DNA of 64,000 bases from assembly GCA_963706535.1 (NCBI GenBank), contig CAVPMU010000002.1:558001-622000 (forward strand), written 5' to 3'. Origin of the DNA: RPQJ01 sp963706535 (GTDB lineage: Bacteria; Pseudomonadota; Gammaproteobacteria; Steroidobacterales; Steroidobacteraceae). Positions within the stretch are counted from its first letter, which is position 1. Each line of letters begins with the position of its first letter. Positions 40,682 to 51,782 of the stretch are shown piece after piece. The notes beneath the pieces were generated by a model. That model was not told the DNA's origin. It saw only the letters and a list, made by a program, of their open reading frames with translations, and did no database searches. The position numbers were made by a program, and so were the translations under genes.

Positions 40682-43363
40682 ATGGCTATCACCCCTCCTG
40701 CGGGCAGCGAAGAGCCGGATGGCATCGACTTCCTGGCCACGCAGGCCGTTTTCGGCAACGGCAACCGTCCCGCGGTGGGCATCGACGTCCTCGTCACCAA
40801 GGTGGCGGTCGATTTCCAGGGACTCACCAGCGAGACCGGCGACAACTGCGTCAAGCGCAACCTCGACGCACTGCGCGAAGCCACCGGCGTGGACGCGATC
40901 TGCATCGCGCTGTTCGATCACGAGAAGAAGGTCGTCGAGCGCGTCGCGAGCGCCACGGGACTGTTCGCGCCGTTCGACCCGCAGGTGCTGAAGGGCGACG
41001 CGCTCGAGCGCTTCCCGTTCCTGGCCGGCGTGCTCGAGCACCTGCGCATCCTCGAGGTCCGCGACACGCTCGCGCCGCGCCGCGATCTCGCGACGGACAT
41101 GCAGCGCTTCGCCGAGCTCGGCGTACGCTCGATGCTCGTCTGCGGGCTGTCGCTCAACGATCGCGTCTGCGGCTTCATGGCGCTGTGTTCCTCGCAACCA
41201 CGCGACGGCTGGGACGCGAACCTGCACCTGCTGCTCAAGCTGGTCGGCGCGAGCTTCGCCACGGGACTCGAGCGCCTGCGCGTCGCGCGCCACGTGGGCC
41301 GCCTCGAGGAACGCGACGCGCTGTCGCTGCCTTCGGCCAACGACGGCCTGTGGGATTTCAACGTCGAGAACAACACGGTCTGGTTCTCGCCGCGCTGGAA
41401 GAAGATGCTCGGCTACGACGAGCACGACCCCGACGTGTCGCCGGACTGGCGGCGGCTGGTGCACCCGGACGACATGGCGCGGGTGCAGGCGCTGATCCGC
41501 GACCACATTGCGGGCAAGCTGCCGCTGTTCGAGAGCGTGCACCGCATGCGTCACTGCAACGGCGAATGGCGCTGGGTGGTGAGCCGGGCCAAGGCCCGCG
41601 TCGACCCGACGGGCCGCCTGCGCCGACTGGTGGGAGTCGAGTTCGACATCACCGAGCGCAAGCTCTACGAGGACGCGCTGTTCAAGGAGAAGGAGAGCGC
41701 GCAGATCACGCTGCAGTCGATCGGCGACGGCGTGATCACCACGGACCAGCACCTCGTGATCGAGTACCTGAACCCGGTCGCCGAGGACCTGACCGGGTGG
41801 CGCTTCGAGGAGGCGCAGGGCAAGCACATCGACGATATCTTCCGTGGCTTCCACGAAGAGACCTGCGAGCCGCTCGAGAACCCGCTGTCGGTCGCGATCC
41901 GCCGCAGCCGCGCCATCAAGTCGGTGCGCCCGACGCTGCTGATCAAGCGCGACGGCAACGAGATGTACATCGAGAGCACGGCTTCGCCCATCCGCGACGG
42001 TTCGGGCGCGGTCTCGGGCGGCGTACTGGTGTTCCACGACGTGAGCGAGAGTCGCGAGCTGAACCGCAAGCTCTCCTACCACGCGAGCCACGACATCCTG
42101 ACGGGCCTGGTGAACCGCCGCGAGTTCGAACAGCGGCTCGAGCGGGCGCTCAGGAGCGCGCGGGCGCGCGAGACCTCGTACGCGCTCTGCCACATCGACG
42201 TCGACCAGTTCAAGATCATCAACGACACCTGCGGGCACAGCGCCGGCGACGCGCTGCTCGGCCAGGTGGGTGCGCTGCTCAAGACCAAGATCCGCTGGCG
42301 CGACACGCTCGCGCGCCTCGGCGGCGACGAGTTCGGCCTGCTGCTCGAGAGCTGCTCGCTCGACGAGGCGCTGCGCATGGCCGACCTGCTGCGCGAGACC
42401 ATCCGCAACTACAAGTTCGTGTGGGAGGAGCGCACCTTCCGCCTCGGCTGCAGCGTGGGCGTGGTGCCGATCACGGGCGATAGCGAGGACGTCGCGGCGC
42501 TGCTGTCGGCCGCCGACAGCGCCTGCGCCGCCGCCAAGGAAGCGGGCCGCAACCGCGTCTACAGCTTCCAGGAAAACGACATCGACCTGATGCGCCGTCG
42601 CCGCGAGATGCAGTGGGCGGCGCGCATCAACAACGCGCTCGAGGAGTCGCGCTTCGAGCTCTACCGGATGACCATCCAGCCGCTGCAGAAGGCCGACCCC
42701 GGCGCGCACTACGAGCTGCTGCTGCGCATGAAGGACGAGCAGGGCAAGATCGTCTCGCCCGACAATTTCATCGCCGCGGCCGAGCGCTACGGGCTCACGC
42801 CCGCCATCGACCGCTGGGTGATCGAGAACGCGCTGCGCTGGCTGGTGTCGGAGGCCGACGAGCGCGAGCGGCTCGCGCTCTGCTCGATCAACCTTTCCGG
42901 CCAGAGCCTCGGCGACGACAAGTTCCTGCCGTTCGTCATCGACCAGTTCCACAGGAGCGGCATCGACGCGAGCAAGATCTGCTTCGAGATCACCGAGACC
43001 GCGGCGATCGCGAGCTTCTCGCAGGCCAACCGCTTCATCCAGGCGCTCAAGGACCTCGGCTGCAAGTTCGCGCTCGACGACTTCGGCACGGGCCTCTCGT
43101 CGTTCGGCTACCTCAAGCACTTCCCGGTCGACTTCCTCAAGATCGACGGCAGCTTCGTCAAGGAAATCCTGCACGACCCGATCGACCGCGAGATGGTGCG
43201 CTCCATCAACGAGATCGGGCACCTCACCGGCAAGCTCACCATCGCGGAGTTCGCCGAGAATGCCGAGATCATCAACATGCTGCGCAATCTCGGCGTCGAC
43301 TATGCGCAGGGCTACGGCATCGCCACGCCGCAACGGATCATGAAGGTCGCGGCGAACGCGTGA
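40682..43363 (+). CDS. GAF-PAS-PAS-GGDEF-EAL signalling protein
   Basis: An 893-residue cyclic-di-GMP protein. N-terminal GAF-like domain (about 30-200), two PAS domains (about 215-450; LGYDEHDPDVSPDWRRLVHP, then ITTDQHLVIEYLNPVAEDLTGW), a GGDEF domain with intact RLGGDEFG (about 545), and an EAL domain with ELLLRM in place of EAL but catalytic residues present (INLSG, ITETAA, LDDFGTGLSSF, FLKIDG, AEFAEN, QGYGIA). It may therefore both make and break c-di-GMP. No membrane helices, so cytosolic. Transcribed alone; a possible promoter TTGCAT-17-AGAATG lies at 40545-40573. Confidence 0.92.
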   Translation: MAITPPAGSEEPDGIDFLATQAVFGNGNRPAVGIDVLVTKVAVDFQGLTSETGDNCVKRNLDALREATGVDAICIALFDHEKKVVERVASATGLFAPFDPQVLKGDALERFPFLAGVLEHLRILEVRDTLAPRRDLATDMQRFAELGVRSMLVCGLSLNDRVCGFMALCSSQPRDGWDANLHLLLKLVGASFATGLERLRVARHVGRLEERDALSLPSANDGLWDFNVENNTVWFSPRWKKMLGYDEHDPDVSPDWRRLVHPDDMARVQALIRDHIAGKLPLFESVHRMRHCNGEWRWVVSRAKARVDPTGRLRRLVGVEFDITERKLYEDALFKEKESAQITLQSIGDGVITTDQHLVIEYLNPVAEDLTGWRFEEAQGKHIDDIFRGFHEETCEPLENPLSVAIRRSRAIKSVRPTLLIKRDGNEMYIESTASPIRDGSGAVSGGVLVFHDVSESRELNRKLSYHASHDILTGLVNRREFEQRLERALRSARARETSYALCHIDVDQFKIINDTCGHSAGDALLGQVGALLKTKIRWRDTLARLGGDEFGLLLESCSLDEALRMADLLRETIRNYKFVWEERTFRLGCSVGVVPITGDSEDVAALLSAADSACAAAKEAGRNRVYSFQENDIDLMRRRREMQWAARINNALEESRFELYRMTIQPLQKADPGAHYELLLRMKDEQGKIVSPDNFIAAAERYGLTPAIDRWVIENALRWLVSEADERERLALCSINLSGQSLGDDKFLPFVIDQFHRSGIDASKICFEITETAAIASFSQANRFIQALKDLGCKFALDDFGTGLSSFGYLKHFPVDFLKIDGSFVKEILHDPIDREMVRSINEIGHLTGKLTIAEFAENAEIINMLRNLGVDYAQGYGIATPQRIMKVAANA

Positions 43364-43424
43364 CGGCGCCTCGCTGCGCTGGACGCTTCGCGTCGTGCCG
43401 GCAGCGGAGAGGTGGTCAGGCGTC

Positions 43425-43509
43425 GGTGCCAGGCGCGCTTTGCGGATCCACTCGGGCTCGCGAAGAAAATATGCTCGACCGAATGGAGCCGCAAGGCGCG
43501 CTCGACACC
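43425..43509. repeat. Large hairpin with conserved core, first element
   Basis: Imperfect 31-bp arms (43425-43455 and 43479-43509) enclose a core reading CTCGCGAAGAAAATATGCTC (43457-43476). The same core, with C for T at one position, is in the loop of the second element at 43712-43780, but the arms differ. Confidence 0.7.
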
Positions 43510-43663
43510 CCGCGCCTGAGCTGCGTCTCCGTTCCGGAGACTGCGCACGGCGCAAGTAGCATCGAGGTGCGCTACCCGACTCGCCGCGACATTCCGACCG
43601 GTGCGGTACTCAGGTCAGGGTTCGGTTGCCGACTCTGACGTGGGTGGCCGTTTCATGCGCCGT

Positions 43664-43693
43664 GCGACTTTTCGCGCCCTGGCGAAAAGTCGC
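43664..43693. terminator. 12-bp perfect hairpin, possible terminator
   Basis: GCGACTTTTCGC and its exact complement GCGAAAAGTCGC surround a 6-base loop. It lies between the convergent EAL-domain and nadC genes. No T-run follows, so a factor-independent role is uncertain. Confidence 0.4.
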
Positions 43694-43711
43694 TCAGGCG
43701 CCGGCTGTCGA

Positions 43712-43780
43712 GCGGGAATTCGGGTGTTCCCCCGGCTCGCGAAGAAAACATGCTCGCCGGAAGAACACCCGAATCCCCGC
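43712..43780. repeat. Large hairpin with conserved core, second element
   Basis: 18-bp arms with one mismatch (43712-43729 and 43763-43780) flank CTCGCGAAGAAAACATGCTC (43737-43756). Shares only this core with the element at 43425-43509. Confidence 0.7.
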
Positions 43781-43807
43781 CCGGCCCTGGCGTCTGAAGA
43801 CTGACGC

Positions 43808-44665
43808 TTACGCCGCGGCGTCGAACTCGAACCGCATCGAGAGGTCGACCGCCCGCAGGTGCTTGGTGAGCGAGCCGACCGAGACGAAGTCGACGCCGGT
43901 CGCGGCGATCGGACGCAGGGTCTCGAAGGTGACGTTACCCGAGGCTTCGAGCTTCATCGGTCCGTTCGGATGGCCGCGATTGATCTCCACGGCAGTGCGC
44001 AGGTCCTCGCGGCTGAACTCGTCGAGCAAGGCCATGTCGGCGCCCGCATCGAGCGCCTGGCGCAGTTCGTCGAGCGTCTCGACCTCGACCTCGACGGGTA
44101 CGCCGTGTCCGGCATCGCGTGCCGCGGCGACCGCGGCGGCGATGGAGCCCGCCGCCATGATGTGGTTCTCCTTGACGAGGATCCCGTCGTACAGCCCCAT
44201 GCGGTGGTTGCTGCCACCGGCGCAGCGCACGGCGTACTTCTGCGCGCGCCGCAGGCCCGGAATGGTCTTGCGCGTGTCGAGGATGCGGCAGGGCAGGCCG
44301 GCGACGAGTTCGACGTAGCGGCGCGTGGTCGTGGCGGTGCCGGACAGCGACTGCAGGAAATTGAGCGCCGTGCGCTCCCCGGTCAGCAGCGCGCGAGCGG
44401 GCCCTTCGAGACGGCAGAGCAACTGGTCCGGAACCACGGCCGAGCCCTCGTCGGCGGACCACTCGATGTGCACGGACGGGTCGACCTGGCGGAAGACCTC
44501 GTCGAACCACGGACGGCCGCAGAGCACCGCGGCCTCCCGCGTGATGACACGCGCACGACCCTGGCGGCCCGCCGGTACCAGCGCCGCCGTGAGGTCGCCG
44601 CGTCCTATGTCCTCGGTCAGGGCGCGCGCGACCTGCTCGCGGAGATCCGGCGGTGTCTCGGGCAT
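43808..44665 (-). CDS. nadC: Nicotinate-nucleotide pyrophosphorylase (quinolinate phosphoribosyltransferase)
   Basis: A 285-residue enzyme that converts quinolinate and PRPP to nicotinate mononucleotide in NAD synthesis. GERTALNFLQSLSGTAT, LDTRKTIPGLR and VKENHI are signature segments, followed by VEVEVETLDEL and the VSVGSLTKH C-terminus. Start at ATG 44663-44665; a GTG directly before is possible. Convergent with the EAL-domain gene and 7 bases from the PuuD-like gene upstream. Confidence 0.95.
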   Translation of the reverse strand: MPETPPDLREQVARALTEDIGRGDLTAALVPAGRQGRARVITREAAVLCGRPWFDEVFRQVDPSVHIEWSADEGSAVVPDQLLCRLEGPARALLTGERTALNFLQSLSGTATTTRRYVELVAGLPCRILDTRKTIPGLRRAQKYAVRCAGGSNHRMGLYDGILVKENHIMAAGSIAAAVAAARDAGHGVPVEVEVETLDELRQALDAGADMALLDEFSREDLRTAVEINRGHPNGPMKLEASGNVTFETLRPIAATGVDFVSVGSLTKHLRAVDLSMRFEFDAAA

Positions 44666-44672
44666 CACGCGG

Positions 44673-45275
44673 TCAGAAGGGCAGACCGTGCGTCGCCGAT
44701 CCCATGCACAGCAGCATCGGGATCGACAGGACGAAATTGGTGCGCGAGGCGAGCAGGGCCACCTTGCGCGCCCGGGCCTTCTCGTCGTCGCTCGCGGCGA
44801 CCATCCCCAGCACCTTCTTCTGGTTCGGCCAGATCAGCACCCAGACGTTGAACAGCATGATGGTGCCGAGCCACGCGCCGATGCCGATGATCAGCTGGTA
44901 GTAGTTCACCGGGTCGCTCGCCAGTCCCAGCGTGAAGGCGCCCACGAAATTGCCGGAGCGGCCGAGGTACCATGCGCCGGTGAACCAGGTCGCGACCGCC
45001 GCCCAGCGGAACCACAGCAGTGCACGCGGGGCGACGTACTTGCCGATGCCGGCGCCGCCAGGGCCGCCCTTGTCCGCGGCGGCGGCGGCCAGCGCGGGCA
45101 CCTGCACCACGTTGAAGTACCAGAGCAGCCCGATCCACATCACCCCGGAGAGGATGTGCAGCCAGCGCGCGAGCCCGAGTTCGAGGAAACCGGTCGGGGC
45201 GACCGCGAGCGCGAGCGCGATGGCCACTACGAATCCGGTCGTGATCGAACCGCGAACCGAGTTCAATGGGTTCAT
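44673..45275 (-). CDS. PuuD/DUF989-like integral membrane protein
   Basis: A 200-residue protein with about five membrane helices. The WLHILSGVMWIGLLWYFNVVQVPA segment and NYYQLIIGIGAWLGTIMLFNVWVLIWPNQKK match the membrane domain associated with urate hydroxylase PuuD, but here without the cytochrome c domain. Histidines in the first helices might bind heme. Start chosen at ATG 45273-45275. Transcribed ahead of nadC with 7-base spacing. Substrate not inferred. Confidence 0.75.
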   Translation of the reverse strand: MNPLNSVRGSITTGFVVAIALALAVAPTGFLELGLARWLHILSGVMWIGLLWYFNVVQVPALAAAAADKGGPGGAGIGKYVAPRALLWFRWAAVATWFTGAWYLGRSGNFVGAFTLGLASDPVNYYQLIIGIGAWLGTIMLFNVWVLIWPNQKKVLGMVAASDDEKARARKVALLASRTNFVLSIPMLLCMGSATHGLPF

Positions 45276-45353
45276 CCTGGTGCTCCTCCGAGCGTGATTC
45301 TGCGCGGAATGGGCCCATTCTTGGGCGTGCGCCGGCCTCGCTGGGATCCGTGT

Positions 45354-45382
45354 TTGAAGAATAGGTGACGCATCCCCATAAT
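45354..45382 (+). promoter_or_regulatory. grxD promoter
   Basis: TTGAAG (45354-45359) and CATAAT (45377-45382) with a 17-base spacer, about 50 bases before the GTG start. Confidence 0.55.
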
Positions 45383-45439
45383 TCAACGTTTGGCCCCGGG
45401 ACCGCCCATCCCCGGTGCCGTGCCCCGGAGGTGAGGATC

Positions 45440-45766
45440 GTGGACGTCAACCAGCGAATTCAGGAACAGCTCAAGTCGAACCCCGTGGTGCTCTACATGA
45501 AGGGCACGCCGGACTTCCCGCAATGCGGATTCTCGGCGTCCGCGGTGCGTACGCTCGAGGCCTGCGGCGCGAGCTTTGCCTACGTGAACATCTTCGAGGA
45601 TCCGGAGCTCCGCGACGCGTTGAAGCGCTACTCGAACTGGCCCACCTATCCGCAGCTCTACGTCAAGGGCGAGCTCGTGGGCGGCTCGGACATCATCAAC
45701 GAGATGTTCCAGAAGGGCGAGCTGCAGCAGGTGTTGCAGGACGCCGGGGTCGTCGAGAAGGCCTGA
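45440..45766 (+). CDS. grxD: Monothiol glutaredoxin (Grx4 type)
   Basis: A 108-residue CGFS glutaredoxin that carries and delivers Fe-S clusters. Active site is PQCGFSA (near residue 30), with KGTPDFP before and WPTYPQLYVKGELVGGSDI after, as in GrxD. Start is GTG 45440 with GGAGGTGAGG upstream. It ends three bases from the convergent rnt stop. Confidence 0.93.
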   Translation: MDVNQRIQEQLKSNPVVLYMKGTPDFPQCGFSASAVRTLEACGASFAYVNIFEDPELRDALKRYSNWPTYPQLYVKGELVGGSDIINEMFQKGELQQVLQDAGVVEKA

Positions 45767-45769
45767 CGA

Positions 45770-46459
45770 TCAGTCCCCGGAGTCCGGCTCGATCGGGCCG
45801 GTCTCCTCCGCGGCGAGCTCGGGCGCGCGCTCGACCGCTTCCTCGTACATGTCGCGAAAGCGGTTGCAGATCGTGCAGAACAGCGCCGCCGTGCGCTCGG
45901 CGTCGTAGATCGCGGAGTGCGCGTCGTCCTGGTTCCAGGCGAGCCCTGCAGCCGTCACCGCTCGGGCGAGCACGGTCTGCCCGAGCGCCACGCCGCCGAG
46001 CGTGGCGGTGTCGAAACTCGAGAACGGGTGGAACGGGTTGCGCTTGATGTCGGTGCGGGCCACCGCCGCGTTCAGGAAGCCGAGATCGAACGACGCGTTG
46101 TGCCCGACCAGCACGGCGCGCGTGCAGCCGGCGTCGCGCACGGCCCTGCGCACTTCCCGGAACAGCTGCGTCAGCGCCTCCTTCTCCGGCATCGCCGGGC
46201 GCAGCGGGTGGTGCGGGTCGATGCCGTTCACCGCGAGCGAGGCCGGGTCGATGCGCGAGCCGTGGAACGGCTGGACGTGGTAGCGGAAGCTGGCTCCCGG
46301 GCGCAGGTCGCCCATCGGCGTCATCTCGACCAGCACGGCCGCGATCTCGAGCAGTGCGTCGCTCGTCGCGTGGAAGCCGCCCGTCTCGACATCGACCGCC
46401 ACCGGCAGGAAGCCACGGAAGCGTGTCGCGATGCGCGGGGCACCCTCCAGCAGGTTCAT
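45770..46459 (-). CDS. rnt: Ribonuclease T
   Basis: A 229-residue DEDDh exonuclease that trims tRNA and other RNA 3' ends. Exo I is VAVDVETGGF (near residue 21), Exo II VGHNASFDLGFL, and Exo III HSAIYDAERTA. Start at ATG 46457-46459 overlaps the pyrC stop (ATGA), so the two are coupled. Confidence 0.94.
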   Translation of the reverse strand: MNLLEGAPRIATRFRGFLPVAVDVETGGFHATSDALLEIAAVLVEMTPMGDLRPGASFRYHVQPFHGSRIDPASLAVNGIDPHHPLRPAMPEKEALTQLFREVRRAVRDAGCTRAVLVGHNASFDLGFLNAAVARTDIKRNPFHPFSSFDTATLGGVALGQTVLARAVTAAGLAWNQDDAHSAIYDAERTAALFCTICNRFRDMYEEAVERAPELAAEETGPIEPDSGD

Positions 46460-47493
46460 GCCGGCACCATGCGCCAGCCGACCTCGGCGCCGGCGCGCAT
46501 CGGCACCAGTTCGTCGGCGCCGAAGGCGTAACGCTCCGGCACGATCCATGGTTCCCGCTCGAGCGTGATGCTGCCCTCGTTGCGCGGCAGGCCGTAGAAA
46601 TCGGCCCCGCGCTCGGCGGCGAAGGCTTCGATGCGCGCGAGCCGGCCGGCCTCGTCGAAGGCCTCAGCATACAATTCGACGGCCGCGTGGGCCGAGAAGA
46701 TGCCCGCACAGCCGCAGGGGGCCTCCTTCGTGCGGCGCGCGTGCGGCGCGCTGTCCGTGCCGAGGAAGAAGCGCGGATCGTCGCCCGTGGCGGCCTCGAG
46801 CAACGCCGCCCGGTCGCGCTCGCGTTTCAGCACCGGCAGGCAGTAGTGATGCGGGCGCAGCCCACCCTCGAACAGCGCGTTGCGGTTCATGAGCAGATGC
46901 TGCGGCGTGATCGTCGCGGCGACCCCGGGCCGTGCCGTGCGCACGAACTCCACGGCCGTGGCGGTCGTGATGTGCTCGAAGACCACCTTGAGTCGTGGCA
47001 GTCGTTCGACGATGCGGGACAGCACGCGGTCGATGAAGGCGTGCTCGCGGTCGAACACGTCCACGGCGGGATCCGTCACCTCGCCGTGGACCTGCAGCAC
47101 CAGTCCTGCGTCGGCCATGGCCTCGAGCGCGGGCCATGCGTTGTCGATGGAACTCACGCCCGAGTCGGAGTGAGTGGTGGCGCCCGCCGGGTACAGCTTG
47201 GCACCCACCACGCAGCCGCTGCTGCGCGCCCGCAGCATTTCCTCGGGCGGCGTGCGGTCCGTGAGGTACAGCGTCATCAGCGGCTCGAACTCGAACCCGT
47301 GGGGCAGCGCCGCGAGGATCCTGCCGCGGTAGTCCATCAGCTGCGCAGTGGACGTCATCGGCGGCTTCAGGTTCGGCATCACCAGCGCACGCGCGAACCG
47401 GCTGGCGGTGAACGGCAGCACGGCGGCGAGGTGTGCGCCGTCGCGCAGGTGCAGGTGCCAGTCGTCGGGGCGCCGCAGGACGAGCCTCGTCAC
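46456..47493 (-). CDS. pyrC: Dihydroorotase (class II, PyrC)
   Basis: A 345-residue pyrimidine biosynthesis enzyme. Metal ligands are in DDWHLHLRDG (near residue 12), the carboxylated Lys in GAKLYPAGATT (near 100), QVHGE, FEHITT and GTDSAPH (near 248). Length is as in E. coli. Start is GTG 47491-47493, overlapping the aminopeptidase stop by four bases. It forms an operon with pepA-like and rnt. Confidence 0.95.
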   Translation of the reverse strand: MTRLVLRRPDDWHLHLRDGAHLAAVLPFTASRFARALVMPNLKPPMTSTAQLMDYRGRILAALPHGFEFEPLMTLYLTDRTPPEEMLRARSSGCVVGAKLYPAGATTHSDSGVSSIDNAWPALEAMADAGLVLQVHGEVTDPAVDVFDREHAFIDRVLSRIVERLPRLKVVFEHITTATAVEFVRTARPGVAATITPQHLLMNRNALFEGGLRPHHYCLPVLKRERDRAALLEAATGDDPRFFLGTDSAPHARRTKEAPCGCAGIFSAHAAVELYAEAFDEAGRLARIEAFAAERGADFYGLPRNEGSITLEREPWIVPERYAFGADELVPMRAGAEVGWRMVPA

Positions 47494-49061
47494 TTGCCTG
47501 CCTCGAGCTGGCGGAGGAACTTCCCGTCGCCGAGCAACTGCAGCGCGTAACGCACGCCGAAGCCCGTGAACTCGGTGGGAATGTGCGCGAGCCCGCCCTT
47601 GCGCTCGCTGGCGGCGAGGTCCACGTGCACCCAGGGAATGCCGGACGCGACGAAGCGGCTCAGGAAACGCGCGGCCAGGATGTGGTCGCCCTTCGAGTCG
47701 GCCGTGCACTGCATGACGTCCGCGACCAGGCTCTCGAGCTCGGCGTCGAAATCCTCGTCCATCGGGAAGCACCACACGCGCTCGCCGCTCGTGCGGCCTG
47801 CCTCCTGCAGCTTCTCGTGCAGGTCCGGCCGGTTCGTGAACGCGCCGCTGTAGCGGTCGGTGAGCGCATTGACGCAGGCGCCGGTCAGCGTCGCGAAATC
47901 GACCAGCAGCGCGGGCTTCCCGCGCGAGGCGAGTGCCAGCGTATCCGCCAGCACCATGCGGCCCTCGGCATCGCTGTGCACCACCTGGATGCTGACGCCG
48001 TTCGACGCGCGGACCACGTCCTGGGGCCGGTAGGCGCGCGGGCCGATCTGGTTCTCGGTCAGCGCGAGCCAGCAGTCGACCGCGATGCGTGCGCCGCTGC
48101 GGGCGAGTGCCAGCAGCGTGCCCACCGCCACGGCGCTGCCCTGCATGTCGCCGTGCATCTGGAACATGCCCTTGTGGGACTTCAGGTTGATGCCGCCGGT
48201 GTCGAAGCAGATGCCCTTGCCGACCAGGCCGAGTCGCGGCACGCGGCGGGCGCCGCGCGGCCGATAGCTGAGCCTGGCGATGCCGGCGCCGCGATGCGGA
48301 TTCGACTGCGACACGGCGAGAAACGCGCCGGCCCCGAGCCGCGCGAGCGCACCCTCGTCGTAGAAGCGAAATGACCAGCCTTCGCGGCGCGCGAGCTGCT
48401 GCAGCGCGCGGCGATAGGCCACGCAGTCGAGCTCGTTGGGCGGCAGCGCGGTCAGCCAGCGCGCCAGGTGATTGCCGGCGGCGATCGCCACGCTCGGCGC
48501 GAAGTCGCCGGCGCCCGCGCCGTACACCTCGACCTTCGCGAGTTCGCCCGGCGGGGTGCGCTTCGTCTTGTACTCCGGCATGGGCGCCGCCCCGGCCAAA
48601 GCGGCGCTCACCAGTGCCTCGCGCAGCGCGCCCGCGAGCGGGTCCGCGAAGCCTTCCACGTGGCAGTGCAGGCGCGCGACGCCCGGCTTGAGCGCTTCGC
48701 GCAGCAGCTTGCCGGCGAGCTCGAGGCGCTCGAATGCGGATTGCCGTGCCGCCGCGAAGCCGACCACCGCCAGCGTGTGGCGGGCATTCGGGAGCCGCGC
48801 GACCAGCACCGGGGTCTTCGTTGCGCGCCGCGCGCTGCGATGCAGCGATTTCCACAACGCGGCATGCGGCAGGCCCGCGAGCGCCCGCTCGCCGAGACCG
48901 TCGGGGACGACGAAGACCACGCCATCGGCCCGCGCCACGCTCGCCTCGCCGGGCGCGCCCTTGCGGCCGCGTATTTCGACTGTCAGATCCGTCGGGAGCA
49001 GTTGCGCCACGTGCTTGCCTTGACCCTGCGGGAACGAGCGCTGATCATTGCGCGTCGGCAT
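47490..49061 (-). CDS. M17 leucyl aminopeptidase family protein
   Basis: A 523-residue cytosolic aminopeptidase. The metal-binding core is GKGICFDTGGINLKSHKGM with MHGDMQGSAVA, and VVHSDAEGRMVLADTL replaces the usual NTDAEGR. All expected Lys, Asp and Glu ligands are present. Start chosen at ATG 49059-49061; ATG 49086-49088 would run close to the divergent aceE start. Belongs to the pyrC-rnt operon. It is a PepA-related (PepB-like) subgroup rather than classical PepA. Confidence 0.85.
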   Translation of the reverse strand: MPTRNDQRSFPQGQGKHVAQLLPTDLTVEIRGRKGAPGEASVARADGVVFVVPDGLGERALAGLPHAALWKSLHRSARRATKTPVLVARLPNARHTLAVVGFAAARQSAFERLELAGKLLREALKPGVARLHCHVEGFADPLAGALREALVSAALAGAAPMPEYKTKRTPPGELAKVEVYGAGAGDFAPSVAIAAGNHLARWLTALPPNELDCVAYRRALQQLARREGWSFRFYDEGALARLGAGAFLAVSQSNPHRGAGIARLSYRPRGARRVPRLGLVGKGICFDTGGINLKSHKGMFQMHGDMQGSAVAVGTLLALARSGARIAVDCWLALTENQIGPRAYRPQDVVRASNGVSIQVVHSDAEGRMVLADTLALASRGKPALLVDFATLTGACVNALTDRYSGAFTNRPDLHEKLQEAGRTSGERVWCFPMDEDFDAELESLVADVMQCTADSKGDHILAARFLSRFVASGIPWVHVDLAASERKGGLAHIPTEFTGFGVRYALQLLGDGKFLRQLEAGK

Positions 49062-49105
49062 GCTAGCAGGGCGTGCCGCGCAAATCATTATGGCGGGTTC
49101 GCACC

Positions 49106-51769
<2,664 letters not shown>

Positions 51770-51782
51770 GCGGGAGCGAGGC

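Noticed and set aside
40526..43555. A 1009-codon open frame on the minus strand opposite the GGDEF/EAL gene
   Set aside because: It is antisense to a gene with clear domains and has the Arg/Glu/Leu-rich composition expected of a high-GC shadow frame.
43425..43780. Paired hairpins as integron attC sites or a retron
   Set aside because: No attC core-site motifs, integrase or reverse transcriptase are visible nearby.
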